Below are positions 7,675 to 12,942 of a stretch of 12,942 nt of DNA, one piece after another. The DNA lies in assembly GCA_967755175.1 (NCBI GenBank), contig CBRAFO010000101.1, positions 1 through 12,942 on the forward strand, read 5' to 3'. Source of the DNA: Rariglobus sp967755175. Its GTDB lineage: Bacteria > Verrucomicrobiota > Verrucomicrobiia > Opitutales > Opitutaceae. The notes beneath the pieces were generated by a model, which ran no database searches, was not told where the DNA came from, and saw nothing but the letters and a program-made list of their open reading frames with translations. Position 1 is the stretch's first letter. Each line of letters begins with the position of its first letter. A program made the position numbers and the translations under genes.

Positions 7675-7706
7675 GAAGACCCGACCAACACGCTGGTCGG
7701 GTCTTC
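7675..7706. terminator. Bidirectional transcription terminator hairpin
   Basis: A perfect 13-bp stem (GAAGACCCGACCA at 7675-7687 pairing with 7694-7706) encloses a 6-base loop. It starts 6 bp after the folA stop and ends 25 bp before the stop of the convergent uxaB, the standard place for a shared terminator. Neither side has a clear T-run, so termination efficiency is uncertain. Confidence 0.7.
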
Positions 7707-7731
7707 GCCACCGCGCCACATCAACCGTCGA

Positions 7732-8829
7732 TCAAGCCAACGCGGCCGAGAGCAACGGCGCGGGGCGGCCGAACTTCGCCTCATATTCGCGCATCGTCGG
7801 CCGCAGGCGCACCTCGACCTTGGTCGCATGATGCGCCGCGATACTCGACAACGCGTGCTCCAGAAACGGGTTCATGAAACGCTCCAGCGTGGTTCGCGCA
7901 AAACCCTCTGGATCGTCCACCCGGCCGACGAGCACCGGGACAATCTCCTCGTCCAGCACCCGCCGTAGCCACGCGCCAATTTCCGGATCCTGCACGGCTT
8001 CGCGCACCGTCTTGAAGCCACGCGGCATCGCCCACGCCACCAACGCGGTGTGCGCGCCGTTAAGGATGCGCACCTTTCTCAAGTAATACGGACTGATGTC
8101 CGCCGCCGTCACGATGGCCGGATGGACAAACGGTGCCGCCCCCGCCGTCTCCATCGCCCAGAAGGCAAACGGTTCCGCCGAGATCAGGAGCGGATCATCG
8201 GCCAGCGCCGGATGATCCTTCGGCGTGCCCGGCACGATGCAGTCAACCAGCGTGTTGATCCAGCGGCACTCGGTGGCGATCCACGCCAATAGTTCAGCTG
8301 GTGCGCCCCACGCCCTCGCTTGTTGTTTAACCAAGGCGCGCAACTTCGTCGCGTTCTGCTCGTGCAGTTCGCAGGGTAGCACAGTCAGGCCGGGACGGCC
8401 CGCCGTCCAACGCGTCCAAAGCACGTCGGCGAGTTTGGCCGGGAATGACTCGGGTGTGCCCGTGCCACGCGGTGCTTCGGAGAAAGCCAATGCGTAGCCG
8501 GCCTCCGTAGTGTTCGCCACAACGATACGCAGGTCGGACGAAGCCGCCACGGCCAGCACCTCGGGCCAGGCGGTCGCCGCGACGAGCGCGCGGCTGATCG
8601 ACGTAACCGGTTCGAGACGGTCCACGACCTTGCCGTCCGCAAAGCCGCGAATGGCGACTTGGTAACGGCAGCCACGCGCGTTGAGCGAATCGCCGCGGCC
8701 GGCGCTGGTGGACTGCACCACAACGATGCGCCCGACGGGCGACGAGGTGCGGTTGACCTGCTCGACAAAAAGATCGGCGAACGCGCGCAAGAAATTGCCC
8801 GCACCGAATTGGAGAATGGTTTCTTTCAT
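7732..8829 (-). CDS. uxaB: Tagaturonate reductase / altronate oxidoreductase, short form
   Basis: The product belongs to the polyol/mannitol dehydrogenase family. It most likely interconverts D-tagaturonate and D-altronate with NAD(H) in galacturonate catabolism. The N-terminus METILQFGAGNFLRAF-type sequence (real text MKETILQFGAGNFLRAF) is the Rossmann glycine loop as found in UxaB. The family's catalytic K-x4-N-x2-H motif is intact in KVRILNGAH: Lys 252, Asn 257, His 260. At 365 residues it is over 100 shorter than the E. coli enzyme (about 480), so loops or subdomains are missing. Mannitol-1-phosphate dehydrogenase is the main alternative by length, but the NFLRAF loop and the neighbour uxaA favour UxaB. 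The ATG at 8829 is the family start. The longer frame from 8907 would translate the intergenic inverted repeat. It is the second gene of the uxaA-uxaB unit. Confidence 0.85.
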   Translation of the reverse strand: MKETILQFGAGNFLRAFADLFVEQVNRTSSPVGRIVVVQSTSAGRGDSLNARGCRYQVAIRGFADGKVVDRLEPVTSISRALVAATAWPEVLAVAASSDLRIVVANTTEAGYALAFSEAPRGTGTPESFPAKLADVLWTRWTAGRPGLTVLPCELHEQNATKLRALVKQQARAWGAPAELLAWIATECRWINTLVDCIVPGTPKDHPALADDPLLISAEPFAFWAMETAGAAPFVHPAIVTAADISPYYLRKVRILNGAHTALVAWAMPRGFKTVREAVQDPEIGAWLRRVLDEEIVPVLVGRVDDPEGFARTTLERFMNPFLEHALSSIAAHHATKVEVRLRPTMREYEAKFGRPAPLLSAALA

Positions 8830-8840
8830 GAGGATGACAA

Positions 8841-8916
8841 AGTTGAGGGATGAGAGTTGAAGGTTGAGAGTCCGGAGCTCGGAAGCTCTCAACTTCTCAT
8901 CGCTCAACTCTCAACT
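8841..8916. repeat. Imperfect inverted repeat in the uxaA-uxaB intergenic gap
   Basis: Three stem blocks are nested: AGTTGA (8841-8846) with TCAACT (8911-8916), GATGAGA (8849-8855) with TCTCATC (8895-8901), and GTTGAGAG (8863-8870) with CTCTCAAC (8886-8893). The loop holds GAGCTC. It fills nearly the whole 89-bp gap between uxaA and uxaB. In the mRNA it could form a long hairpin that stabilises the upstream message or partly terminates before uxaB. It may also be a dispersed repeat, because the TTGAGAG word recurs within it. Confidence 0.65.
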
Positions 8917-8918
8917 GA

Positions 8919-10424
8919 TCACAGCGTCACGCCGTCTTTCCAGAGGGTGATTTCGCGGAAGCCGTTGATCTCGTTCCGGGCCAGGCGTTCGCCCGAGGCG
9001 GTGGCCACGACCGTCTTGATGAGCTCGCGCGCCACATCGTCGATGCTCGTGCCGGGCGTGAGCACCGGGCTGGCGTCGAAGTCGATCCAGCCCTTCTTGC
9101 GTTCGGCGAGATCGTGATTGGAGGCGATTTTGATTGTGGGCACGGGCACGCCGAGCGGTGTGCCGCGTCCGGTCGTGAAGAGAATCGCGTGAGCACCCGC
9201 CGCAGCCATCGCCGTGCACGAGACGCCGTCGTTACCGGGTGCGTTGACGAGGCAGAGTCCGCCGAGTCCGGGCTTGGCGCGCTCACCGTAACCGGCGATC
9301 TGCGCGACCGAGGCGCGTCCGCCTTTTTGCACGCAGCCGAGAGATTTGTCCTCGAGCGTGGTGATGCCGCCGGCGCGGTTGCCAGGCGATGGATTCTCGC
9401 CGATGGGCTCGTTGTGCGAACGGAAGTAATCTTTGAAACCGTTGATCATCGCGAGGCCTTGATCGAAGACCTCCTGCGAAACTGCGCGTGAAAGCAGCGG
9501 TTCTTCGGCGCCGAACATCTCCGGCACCTCGGTGAGAATGGCAGTGCCGCCGCTGGCGGTGAGCCAGTCGGAAACGCGTCCGACGAGCGGGTTGGCGGTG
9601 ATACCCGAAAAGCCGTCGCTGCCGCCGCACTTCATGCCGAGGACGAGCGAAGAAACCGGGATGGGCTCGCGTTTGAACTGGCCGGCGTAGGCGGCGAGTT
9701 GTTCGAGGCGCACGAGGCCTTCCTCGATTTCGTCGGCGACTTCCTGCGCATTGAAAAACTGAATGCGACCGGGCTCGGTTGCGCCGATCTGCTCAAGCTG
9801 GGCGCGCATCTGGTTATTCTCACAACCGAGTCCTAGAACGAGCACCGCAGCGGCATTCGGGTGGCGGGCGAGACCGGCCAGAATCTTCTGCGTGTGAGCA
9901 AGATCGTCGCCGAGTTGGGAGCATCCGTAGGGATGGCTGAACGATTGGACGCCATCGATGCCGGTGCCGGGACGAACAAACTTTTCGGTGGCGAGGCGGG
10001 CGATGCGTTCGGCGGGCACGTTCACGCAGGCGACCGTGTTGATGATCCAGATTTCGTTGCGCGTGCCGACCGAGCCATTGGGGCGGCGGTAGCCAAGGAA
10101 GGTCGCCGGCCCGAGCGAGGCGGCGGACGGATCGGCCGGGATCGACGGCGCACCCGAATAAGCCAGCGCCGTGTCGGCGCCGAGGCCGCTGCGGACGTTG
10201 TGCTCGTGCACGTGTTCGCCGGCGGCGATGTCGCGCGTGGCGAGGCCGATGGCGAAACCGTATTTGCGGATGACCTCACCCGAGGCGATGGCGCGCAGGG
10301 CGATCTTGTGGCCGGCGGGCACATCGGTCGCGAGCGGGCCGGTGGGCAGCACCGTTCCGGCCGCAAGGGCCTGACGGGTGACGGCGACATTGTCGGCCGG
10401 GTTGATCTGCAAGAGTAGGCTCAT
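8919..10424 (-). CDS. uxaA: Altronate dehydratase
   Basis: The 501-residue enzyme dehydrates D-altronate to 2-keto-3-deoxy-D-gluconate, the step after tagaturonate reduction in galacturonate breakdown. Residues 1-90 form the SAF (UxaA N-terminal) domain, with HVHEHNV at 71-77. The rest is the large dehydratase domain shared with galactarate dehydratase. Its hallmarks are SHPYGCSQLGDD (163-174), LGLGCENNQM (197-206), KCGGSDGFSG (265-274), ENPSPGNRAGGITTLEDKSL (343-362), GNDGVSCTAMAAAGAHAILF (397-416) and TIKIASNHDL (430-439). The family uses a divalent metal such as iron. Length is full. I start at the ATG at 10424, since MSLLLQINPADNVAV fits the family. A GTG at 10442 would put the palindromic operator inside the gene. 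It is the first gene of the uxaA-uxaB operon, behind a predicted promoter-operator. Galactarate dehydratase is the alternative, but the uxaB neighbour argues against it. Confidence 0.93.
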   Translation of the reverse strand: MSLLLQINPADNVAVTRQALAAGTVLPTGPLATDVPAGHKIALRAIASGEVIRKYGFAIGLATRDIAAGEHVHEHNVRSGLGADTALAYSGAPSIPADPSAASLGPATFLGYRRPNGSVGTRNEIWIINTVACVNVPAERIARLATEKFVRPGTGIDGVQSFSHPYGCSQLGDDLAHTQKILAGLARHPNAAAVLVLGLGCENNQMRAQLEQIGATEPGRIQFFNAQEVADEIEEGLVRLEQLAAYAGQFKREPIPVSSLVLGMKCGGSDGFSGITANPLVGRVSDWLTASGGTAILTEVPEMFGAEEPLLSRAVSQEVFDQGLAMINGFKDYFRSHNEPIGENPSPGNRAGGITTLEDKSLGCVQKGGRASVAQIAGYGERAKPGLGGLCLVNAPGNDGVSCTAMAAAGAHAILFTTGRGTPLGVPVPTIKIASNHDLAERKKGWIDFDASPVLTPGTSIDDVARELIKTVVATASGERLARNEINGFREITLWKDGVTL

Positions 10425-10433
10425 GGGAAGATA

Positions 10434-10451
10434 TTCACACACGTGTGTGAA
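10434..10451. promoter_or_regulatory. Perfect 18-bp palindrome, predicted LacI-family operator of uxaAB
   Basis: TTCACACACGTGTGTGAA is identical to its own reverse complement and has a central CpG, the symmetry and length typical of LacI-family operators. It lies 9 bp upstream of the uxaA ATG and begins about where transcription should start, given the -10 box at 10459-10464. A bound repressor there would block initiation. The LacI-type gene upstream in this window is the obvious candidate regulator. The pairing is inferred from location and symmetry. Confidence 0.75.
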
Positions 10452-10458
10452 GTCAGAG

Positions 10459-10487
10459 ACTATTTGGGCTGAGCGAGCGGTTGTCTA
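10459..10487 (-). promoter_or_regulatory. Predicted sigma-70-type promoter of uxaAB
   Basis: On the minus strand TAGACA (10487-10482, five of six matches to TTGACA) is followed after 17 bp by AATAGT (10464-10459, four of six matches to TATAAT). The expected start site is near 10452, next to the palindrome at 10434-10451, giving a leader of about 28 bases. Box quality and spacing are good, but no alternative was tested by scoring. Confidence 0.55.
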
Positions 10488-10525
10488 GCGGGAATCGAGC
10501 GCCCGGATCGACGCCTCGGATCGAT

Positions 10526-10604
10526 GTAGGGTCGCCGCTTGCCGGCGGACCGGATTGCAGGCGTGCGCACGTCCCACCGGCCCGGACGCGAGGTCCGGCC
10601 CTAC
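10526..10604. repeat. BIME-like element, copy 1 (two inverted GTAG-headed REPs)
   Basis: The 79-bp unit starts GTAGGGTCGCCG and ends CGGCCCTAC, so both ends read GTAGGG inwards. Each head is followed by a hairpin: GCCG/CGGC near 10534-10547, and CGGAC/GTCCG near 10583-10597. The centre holds the palindrome GTGCGCAC. A 5' GTAG followed by an imperfect palindrome is the known layout of REP sequences served by RAYT transposases, and two facing REPs make a BIME. It is about 92% identical to the copy at 10643-10720. Confidence 0.75.
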
Positions 10605-10642
10605 ACTCGGACCACGGATGGGAATCGAGTTCCTGGCTCGAC

Positions 10643-10720
10643 GTAGGGTCGCCGCTTGTCGGCGGACCGGGTCGCAGGCGTGCGCACGCCCCACGGCCCG
10701 GACGCAAGGTCCGGCCCTAC
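10643..10720. repeat. BIME-like element, copy 2
   Basis: This 78-bp unit repeats copy 1 with five substitutions and one deleted base by my alignment. The two cores lie 117 bp apart, and the sequence GGGAATCGAG precedes both (10490 and 10620), so the duplicated unit includes flanking DNA. Its right end supplies the TAG stop codon of the lacI-type gene (10717-10719). The hairpins may also act as a transcription stop for that gene, separating it from uxaA. Confidence 0.75.
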
Positions 10721-11739
10721 ACTCCGGTGGAGGCACGCACGATCAGGCTCGGGGACAGGGGCTTGGAACCGCTCTTAGACGTCTCTTTATCTCCGAGCAG
10801 AACCTCCAGAGCCTTCACCATCAGTGCGTCCGATTGGTGATCGATCGTCGTAAGCGTGGGGCGGCAGTGTTCGGCGATGTCGAGGTTGTCGAAACCCGTG
10901 ATCGCGCAGTCTTCCGGGACGCGCCAGCCAGCTTCTTGCAAACGCGTCATCGCACCGATGGCCACGCGGTCATTGAGTGCGAGGATCGCGGTCGGTTTAA
11001 AGCCATCGTCCAGCAACTCCTCGGCGAGCTGGCGTCCGTGGGAGTAGTCTTGGGCCGACGAGTCCTCATGTGCCCACACGCGCACGTCCGCGGGCTCGGC
11101 GAGGTGGTGTTTGCGGAAGGCCGCTCGCAGCCCGCGCCAACGATCCGGATAGAGCGTGCGTCGGATTCCTAGCAGCGCGATGCGGCGGTGTCCGCGCTCC
11201 ACGAGATGGTTCACGAGGAGTTTCATCGCCAGCGCCCGGTCCATGGCCACCGCCGGTCGCAACGACTCGGTCAACGGGTCCACGTGCACGATGTTGATAT
11301 TCGTGCCTGCGAGCAGAGCGTCGAACGCGTCGGACGATGGCAGCTGCGAATACACGGTGACGATGCCGTCCACACGCATGTTGACGAAATGCGCGATCAC
11401 CTCGCGCTCGGCCTGCGGTTCGCCATGGGTAAGCTCGATCAGCCCGCGCAATCCACGTTCGCGCAGCAGGCGGTGAAGGATGGAGATTTTCTTAACGAGC
11501 ACGGGGCTTTCGAGTTCGTTGAAACACACGCCGATCGTGCCGGTGCGGCCGCCTTGCAGACCACGGGCCAGCGCGCTGGGGACAAAGTTAAGCGCCTGCG
11601 CGGCTTCCTCAACGCGGCGGCGTGTCTCGGGCTTGACCGCCGGGTGACCGTTGAGCGCGCGCGACACCGTCCAGCGCGAGAGCTTTAAATGCTCAGCCAG
11701 TTGCGCGGTCGAATGGATGGACGGCGTCGCCTTGGCCAT
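10717..11739 (-). CDS. LacI-family transcriptional regulator, predicted repressor of uxaAB
   Basis: The 340-residue protein has the standard LacI/GalR layout. A helix-turn-helix lies at residues 10-30 (TAQLAEHLKLSRWTVSRALN). A hinge helix follows at about 53-63 (PSALARGLQGG), with Leu 61 where the family inserts a leucine into the central CpG of the operator. A periplasmic-binding-protein-like effector domain spans about 67-337 (TIGVCFNELESP, NMRVDGIVTVYS, LNDRVAIGAMTRLQEAGW, ITGFDNLDIAEHCRPTLTTI). The effector is probably a uronate pathway intermediate, by context only. I start at the ATG at 11739 (MAKATPSIHSTAQLAEHL). The longer frame overlaps the upstream gene. That gene stops 5 bp before this ATG, so the two may be co-transcribed. 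The stop codon falls inside the neighbouring BIME, and the C-terminus (RASTGV) is of normal length. The 18-bp palindrome before uxaA is the likely target. Confidence 0.88.
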   Translation of the reverse strand: MAKATPSIHSTAQLAEHLKLSRWTVSRALNGHPAVKPETRRRVEEAAQALNFVPSALARGLQGGRTGTIGVCFNELESPVLVKKISILHRLLRERGLRGLIELTHGEPQAEREVIAHFVNMRVDGIVTVYSQLPSSDAFDALLAGTNINIVHVDPLTESLRPAVAMDRALAMKLLVNHLVERGHRRIALLGIRRTLYPDRWRGLRAAFRKHHLAEPADVRVWAHEDSSAQDYSHGRQLAEELLDDGFKPTAILALNDRVAIGAMTRLQEAGWRVPEDCAITGFDNLDIAEHCRPTLTTIDHQSDALMVKALEVLLGDKETSKSGSKPLSPSLIVRASTGV

Positions 11740-11744
11740 GGTGT

Positions 11745-12737
11745 TTACGGCGCGACTTCGAACCAGAACGGTGCGAACACCTCGCGGCCGGCGAGCTTCA
11801 CCTGCGCCCAAATCACATACATGCCCGCGTTCGGAATCGTGATCTTGAACGTGAGCGTGGGCTTCGTGGCGTCGGGCGGCGGCGTGAGGGAAACTTCCTT
11901 CGGATGCAGGTGCGCGAAGCCGCTTTGGCCGGCGTCGAAGGCGACCAAGTGCGCGTAAGCCGCCATCACCGGCTCCATCGGGACGGGGCCGCCATCGGAA
12001 CGCGTAATCGTGAACGCGAGTTCGGCGGCCTTGCCGGCGTGCATGGGCGCGGAGGGAGTGAGTTTAAAGTGATAGCCGTCCACCTCGGCATCCCACGAGA
12101 GAGCGTGGGTATTAACGGTGTCTGCGGTATTAACCTTAACCGCCACCTCGCCGGTTACGGGCAGGTCGGCGCCGGCGTAGAGACTGCGTCCGGTCGGCAC
12201 GGGCACAAAGTCGGCGAACACGCGGTAGGTGCCCGTGAGCCGTGGCGTAAACGCAAAGGTCCACTCGCCGTCTTTCGCGCCGGGCTCGGGGTGCATATGT
12301 TGGTAATCGTGCAGCGTGGGATCGACCACCAGCAGGTGAAGCTTGCGGGTGTGCTGCACGAGCAAGTCGGCCGGGCCGACCGGTTTTCCGGTCATCGTGG
12401 CGAGTGCCAACGTGAGGTGTGATTCGCGTCCCGATGCCGCCGGGATGTCGCCGCGCAATGTCATCGTCACGGGCGAACGCGCAGTGGTTACGACGACGAA
12501 TTGCGGGTTCGCCGGGTCGCACAGTTCGACCATGCCCTGCCCGCGCGTGTTGAAATCAACTTGGTGCAGATTCGTGCCAGTCGGCAGCAGGCGAAAGCCG
12601 ATGTAGAGCGCGATGGCGGCGACCGTGATCAGCACGATTTGCCGCCGCTGGGTCCGCGTAACCATAGCCTCGTTACCTCGGCTGCTACCGGGGCTGCTAC
12701 CCGTTTTCTGAGGGTGTGTGCGGGGAGTGGCGCTCAT
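11745..12737 (-). CDS. Membrane-anchored protein with two His-motif beta modules
   Basis: The 330-residue protein has a cytoplasmic tail of about 32 residues, rich in Ser, Thr, Pro and basic residues, then one membrane helix (33-51), with the rest predicted to be periplasmic. Two similar beta-rich modules follow. The first (about 90-200) contains LHLLVVDP-TLHDYQHMHPEP, with His at 143, 147 and 149. The second (about 208-328) contains AHLVAFDAGQSGFAHLHPKE, with His at 262, 276 and 278. Each His cluster is followed by a strand ending in a G-x-Y (TGTYRVFADF; AGMYVIWAQV). This HLxV-(x)n-H-x-HP-E pattern occurs in bacterial proteins near heavy-metal and copper handling genes, so metal binding is plausible but unproven. 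The ATG at 12737 overlaps the stop of the SCO-family gene by one base (TGATG), which indicates coupled translation and a shared task, perhaps copper delivery to cytochrome oxidase. An upstream start at 12785 would overlap SCO by 49 bases. Confidence 0.75.
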   Translation of the reverse strand: MSATPRTHPQKTGSSPGSSRGNEAMVTRTQRRQIVLITVAAIALYIGFRLLPTGTNLHQVDFNTRGQGMVELCDPANPQFVVVTTARSPVTMTLRGDIPAASGRESHLTLALATMTGKPVGPADLLVQHTRKLHLLVVDPTLHDYQHMHPEPGAKDGEWTFAFTPRLTGTYRVFADFVPVPTGRSLYAGADLPVTGEVAVKVNTADTVNTHALSWDAEVDGYHFKLTPSAPMHAGKAAELAFTITRSDGGPVPMEPVMAAYAHLVAFDAGQSGFAHLHPKEVSLTPPPDATKPTLTFKITIPNAGMYVIWAQVKLAGREVFAPFWFEVAP

Positions 12738-12942
12738 CACGAGGTCGCCTTTTTCATCTTCCCCACAAACTCCTCGGGCGACCACTGGCTGCCGTCGGCG
12801 CGCCAGATGATTTTGCCCTGCGCATTGATGAGCAGCGTGGAGACGGTGTGCTTGAGAATGCTGCCATCGAAATCGGCGATGACGCCGAACTGGGTAAGCA
12901 GGTCTTTAATCGCGCTCTCGGGGCCGGTGAGAAACGAGAAGT
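12737..12942 (-). CDS. SCO1/SenC-family protein, C-terminal part
   Basis: Only the last 67 residues are in the window. They read FSFLTGPESAIKDLLTQFGV, then a segment with SILKHTVSTLLINAQGKIIW, and end in WSPEEFVGKMKKATS. This matches the thioredoxin-fold C-terminus of SCO/SenC proteins: FLTG, the conserved histidine before the V-(S/T)-x-L-L-I strand, and the N-x-x-G-K turn. SCO proteins are membrane-anchored copper chaperones or thiol oxidoreductases for cytochrome c oxidase. The CxxxC motif would lie outside the window. The stop overlaps the start of the next gene by one base. Confidence 0.8.
   Translation of the reverse strand, partial: FSFLTGPESAIKDLLTQFGVIADFDGSILKHTVSTLLINAQGKIIWRADGSQWSPEEFVGKMKKATS

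Noticed and set aside
8830..8907. A 26-residue N-terminal extension of UxaB
   Set aside because: It is encoded by the intergenic inverted repeat, and the Rossmann motif begins four residues after the ATG at 8829 as the family requires.
9861..10418. A 185-codon plus-strand open frame
   Set aside because: It is antisense to uxaA, whose family motifs are unmistakable on the other strand.
10490..10720. A CRISPR array, because two near-identical units occur in tandem
   Set aside because: There are only two units of about 79 bp, the similar part is far too long for a CRISPR repeat, and no cas gene is nearby. The GTAG-headed facing hairpins fit BIMEs.
10453..10840. Several short frames on both strands with repeated Pro/Arg-rich text
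   Set aside because: They translate the two BIME copies and their flanks; the similarity between them reflects DNA repeats, not protein conservation.

Overview
The window looks like chromosome from a GC-rich Gram-negative bacterium, most likely a member of the Opitutaceae or a related Verrucomicrobiota. This is inferred from the style of the proteins (signal peptides, a lipobox, SCO/SenC, short UxaB, a GIDE-LemA fusion), from GTAG-headed REP-type repeats, and from the absence of Shine-Dalgarno motifs before every start I could place. No 16S or other decisive taxonomic marker is present.

Left part (1-1393). A possible 5' end of a secreted-protein gene runs off the left edge. Next comes a long inverted repeat (182-318), which overlaps the 3' end of a broken REP-associated tyrosine transposase (RAYT) that has lost its N-terminus and start codon. 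A single-domain PAS protein follows, all on the minus strand.

Envelope cluster (1394-7118). A minus-strand operon, read right to left, encodes an ABCG-like one-chain ABC half-transporter, a small lipoprotein, and a 728-residue secreted protein with a TPR-like C-terminus. The last two genes are two bases apart. Diverging from it on the plus strand is a GIDE-LemA fusion membrane protein, followed by dihydrofolate reductase (folA). A perfect 13-bp hairpin closes folA and also faces the convergent operon.

Altronate cluster (7732-11739). On the minus strand, a LacI-type regulator lies upstream of uxaA (altronate dehydratase) and uxaB (tagaturonate reductase). These two enzymes reduce tagaturonate to altronate and dehydrate altronate to 2-keto-3-deoxygluconate, a step of galacturonate (pectin) breakdown. 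A perfect 18-bp palindrome with a central CpG overlaps the predicted uxaA start site, just downstream of a good -35/-10 pair. It is a strong candidate operator for the LacI protein. Two near-identical 79-bp BIME-like repeats separate lacI from uxaA, and a 76-bp imperfect inverted repeat separates uxaA from uxaB.

Right edge (11745-12942). The 3' end of an SCO/SenC-family gene overlaps by one base a membrane-anchored protein with two similar His-rich modules. That gene ends five bases before lacI, so lacI may be transcribed with this copper/respiration-type pair.

I see no rRNA, tRNA, CRISPR array, prophage or complete insertion sequence. The least explained items are the ABC/lipoprotein/TPR operon with its divergent GIDE-LemA gene, and the duplicated His-motif protein linked to SCO.
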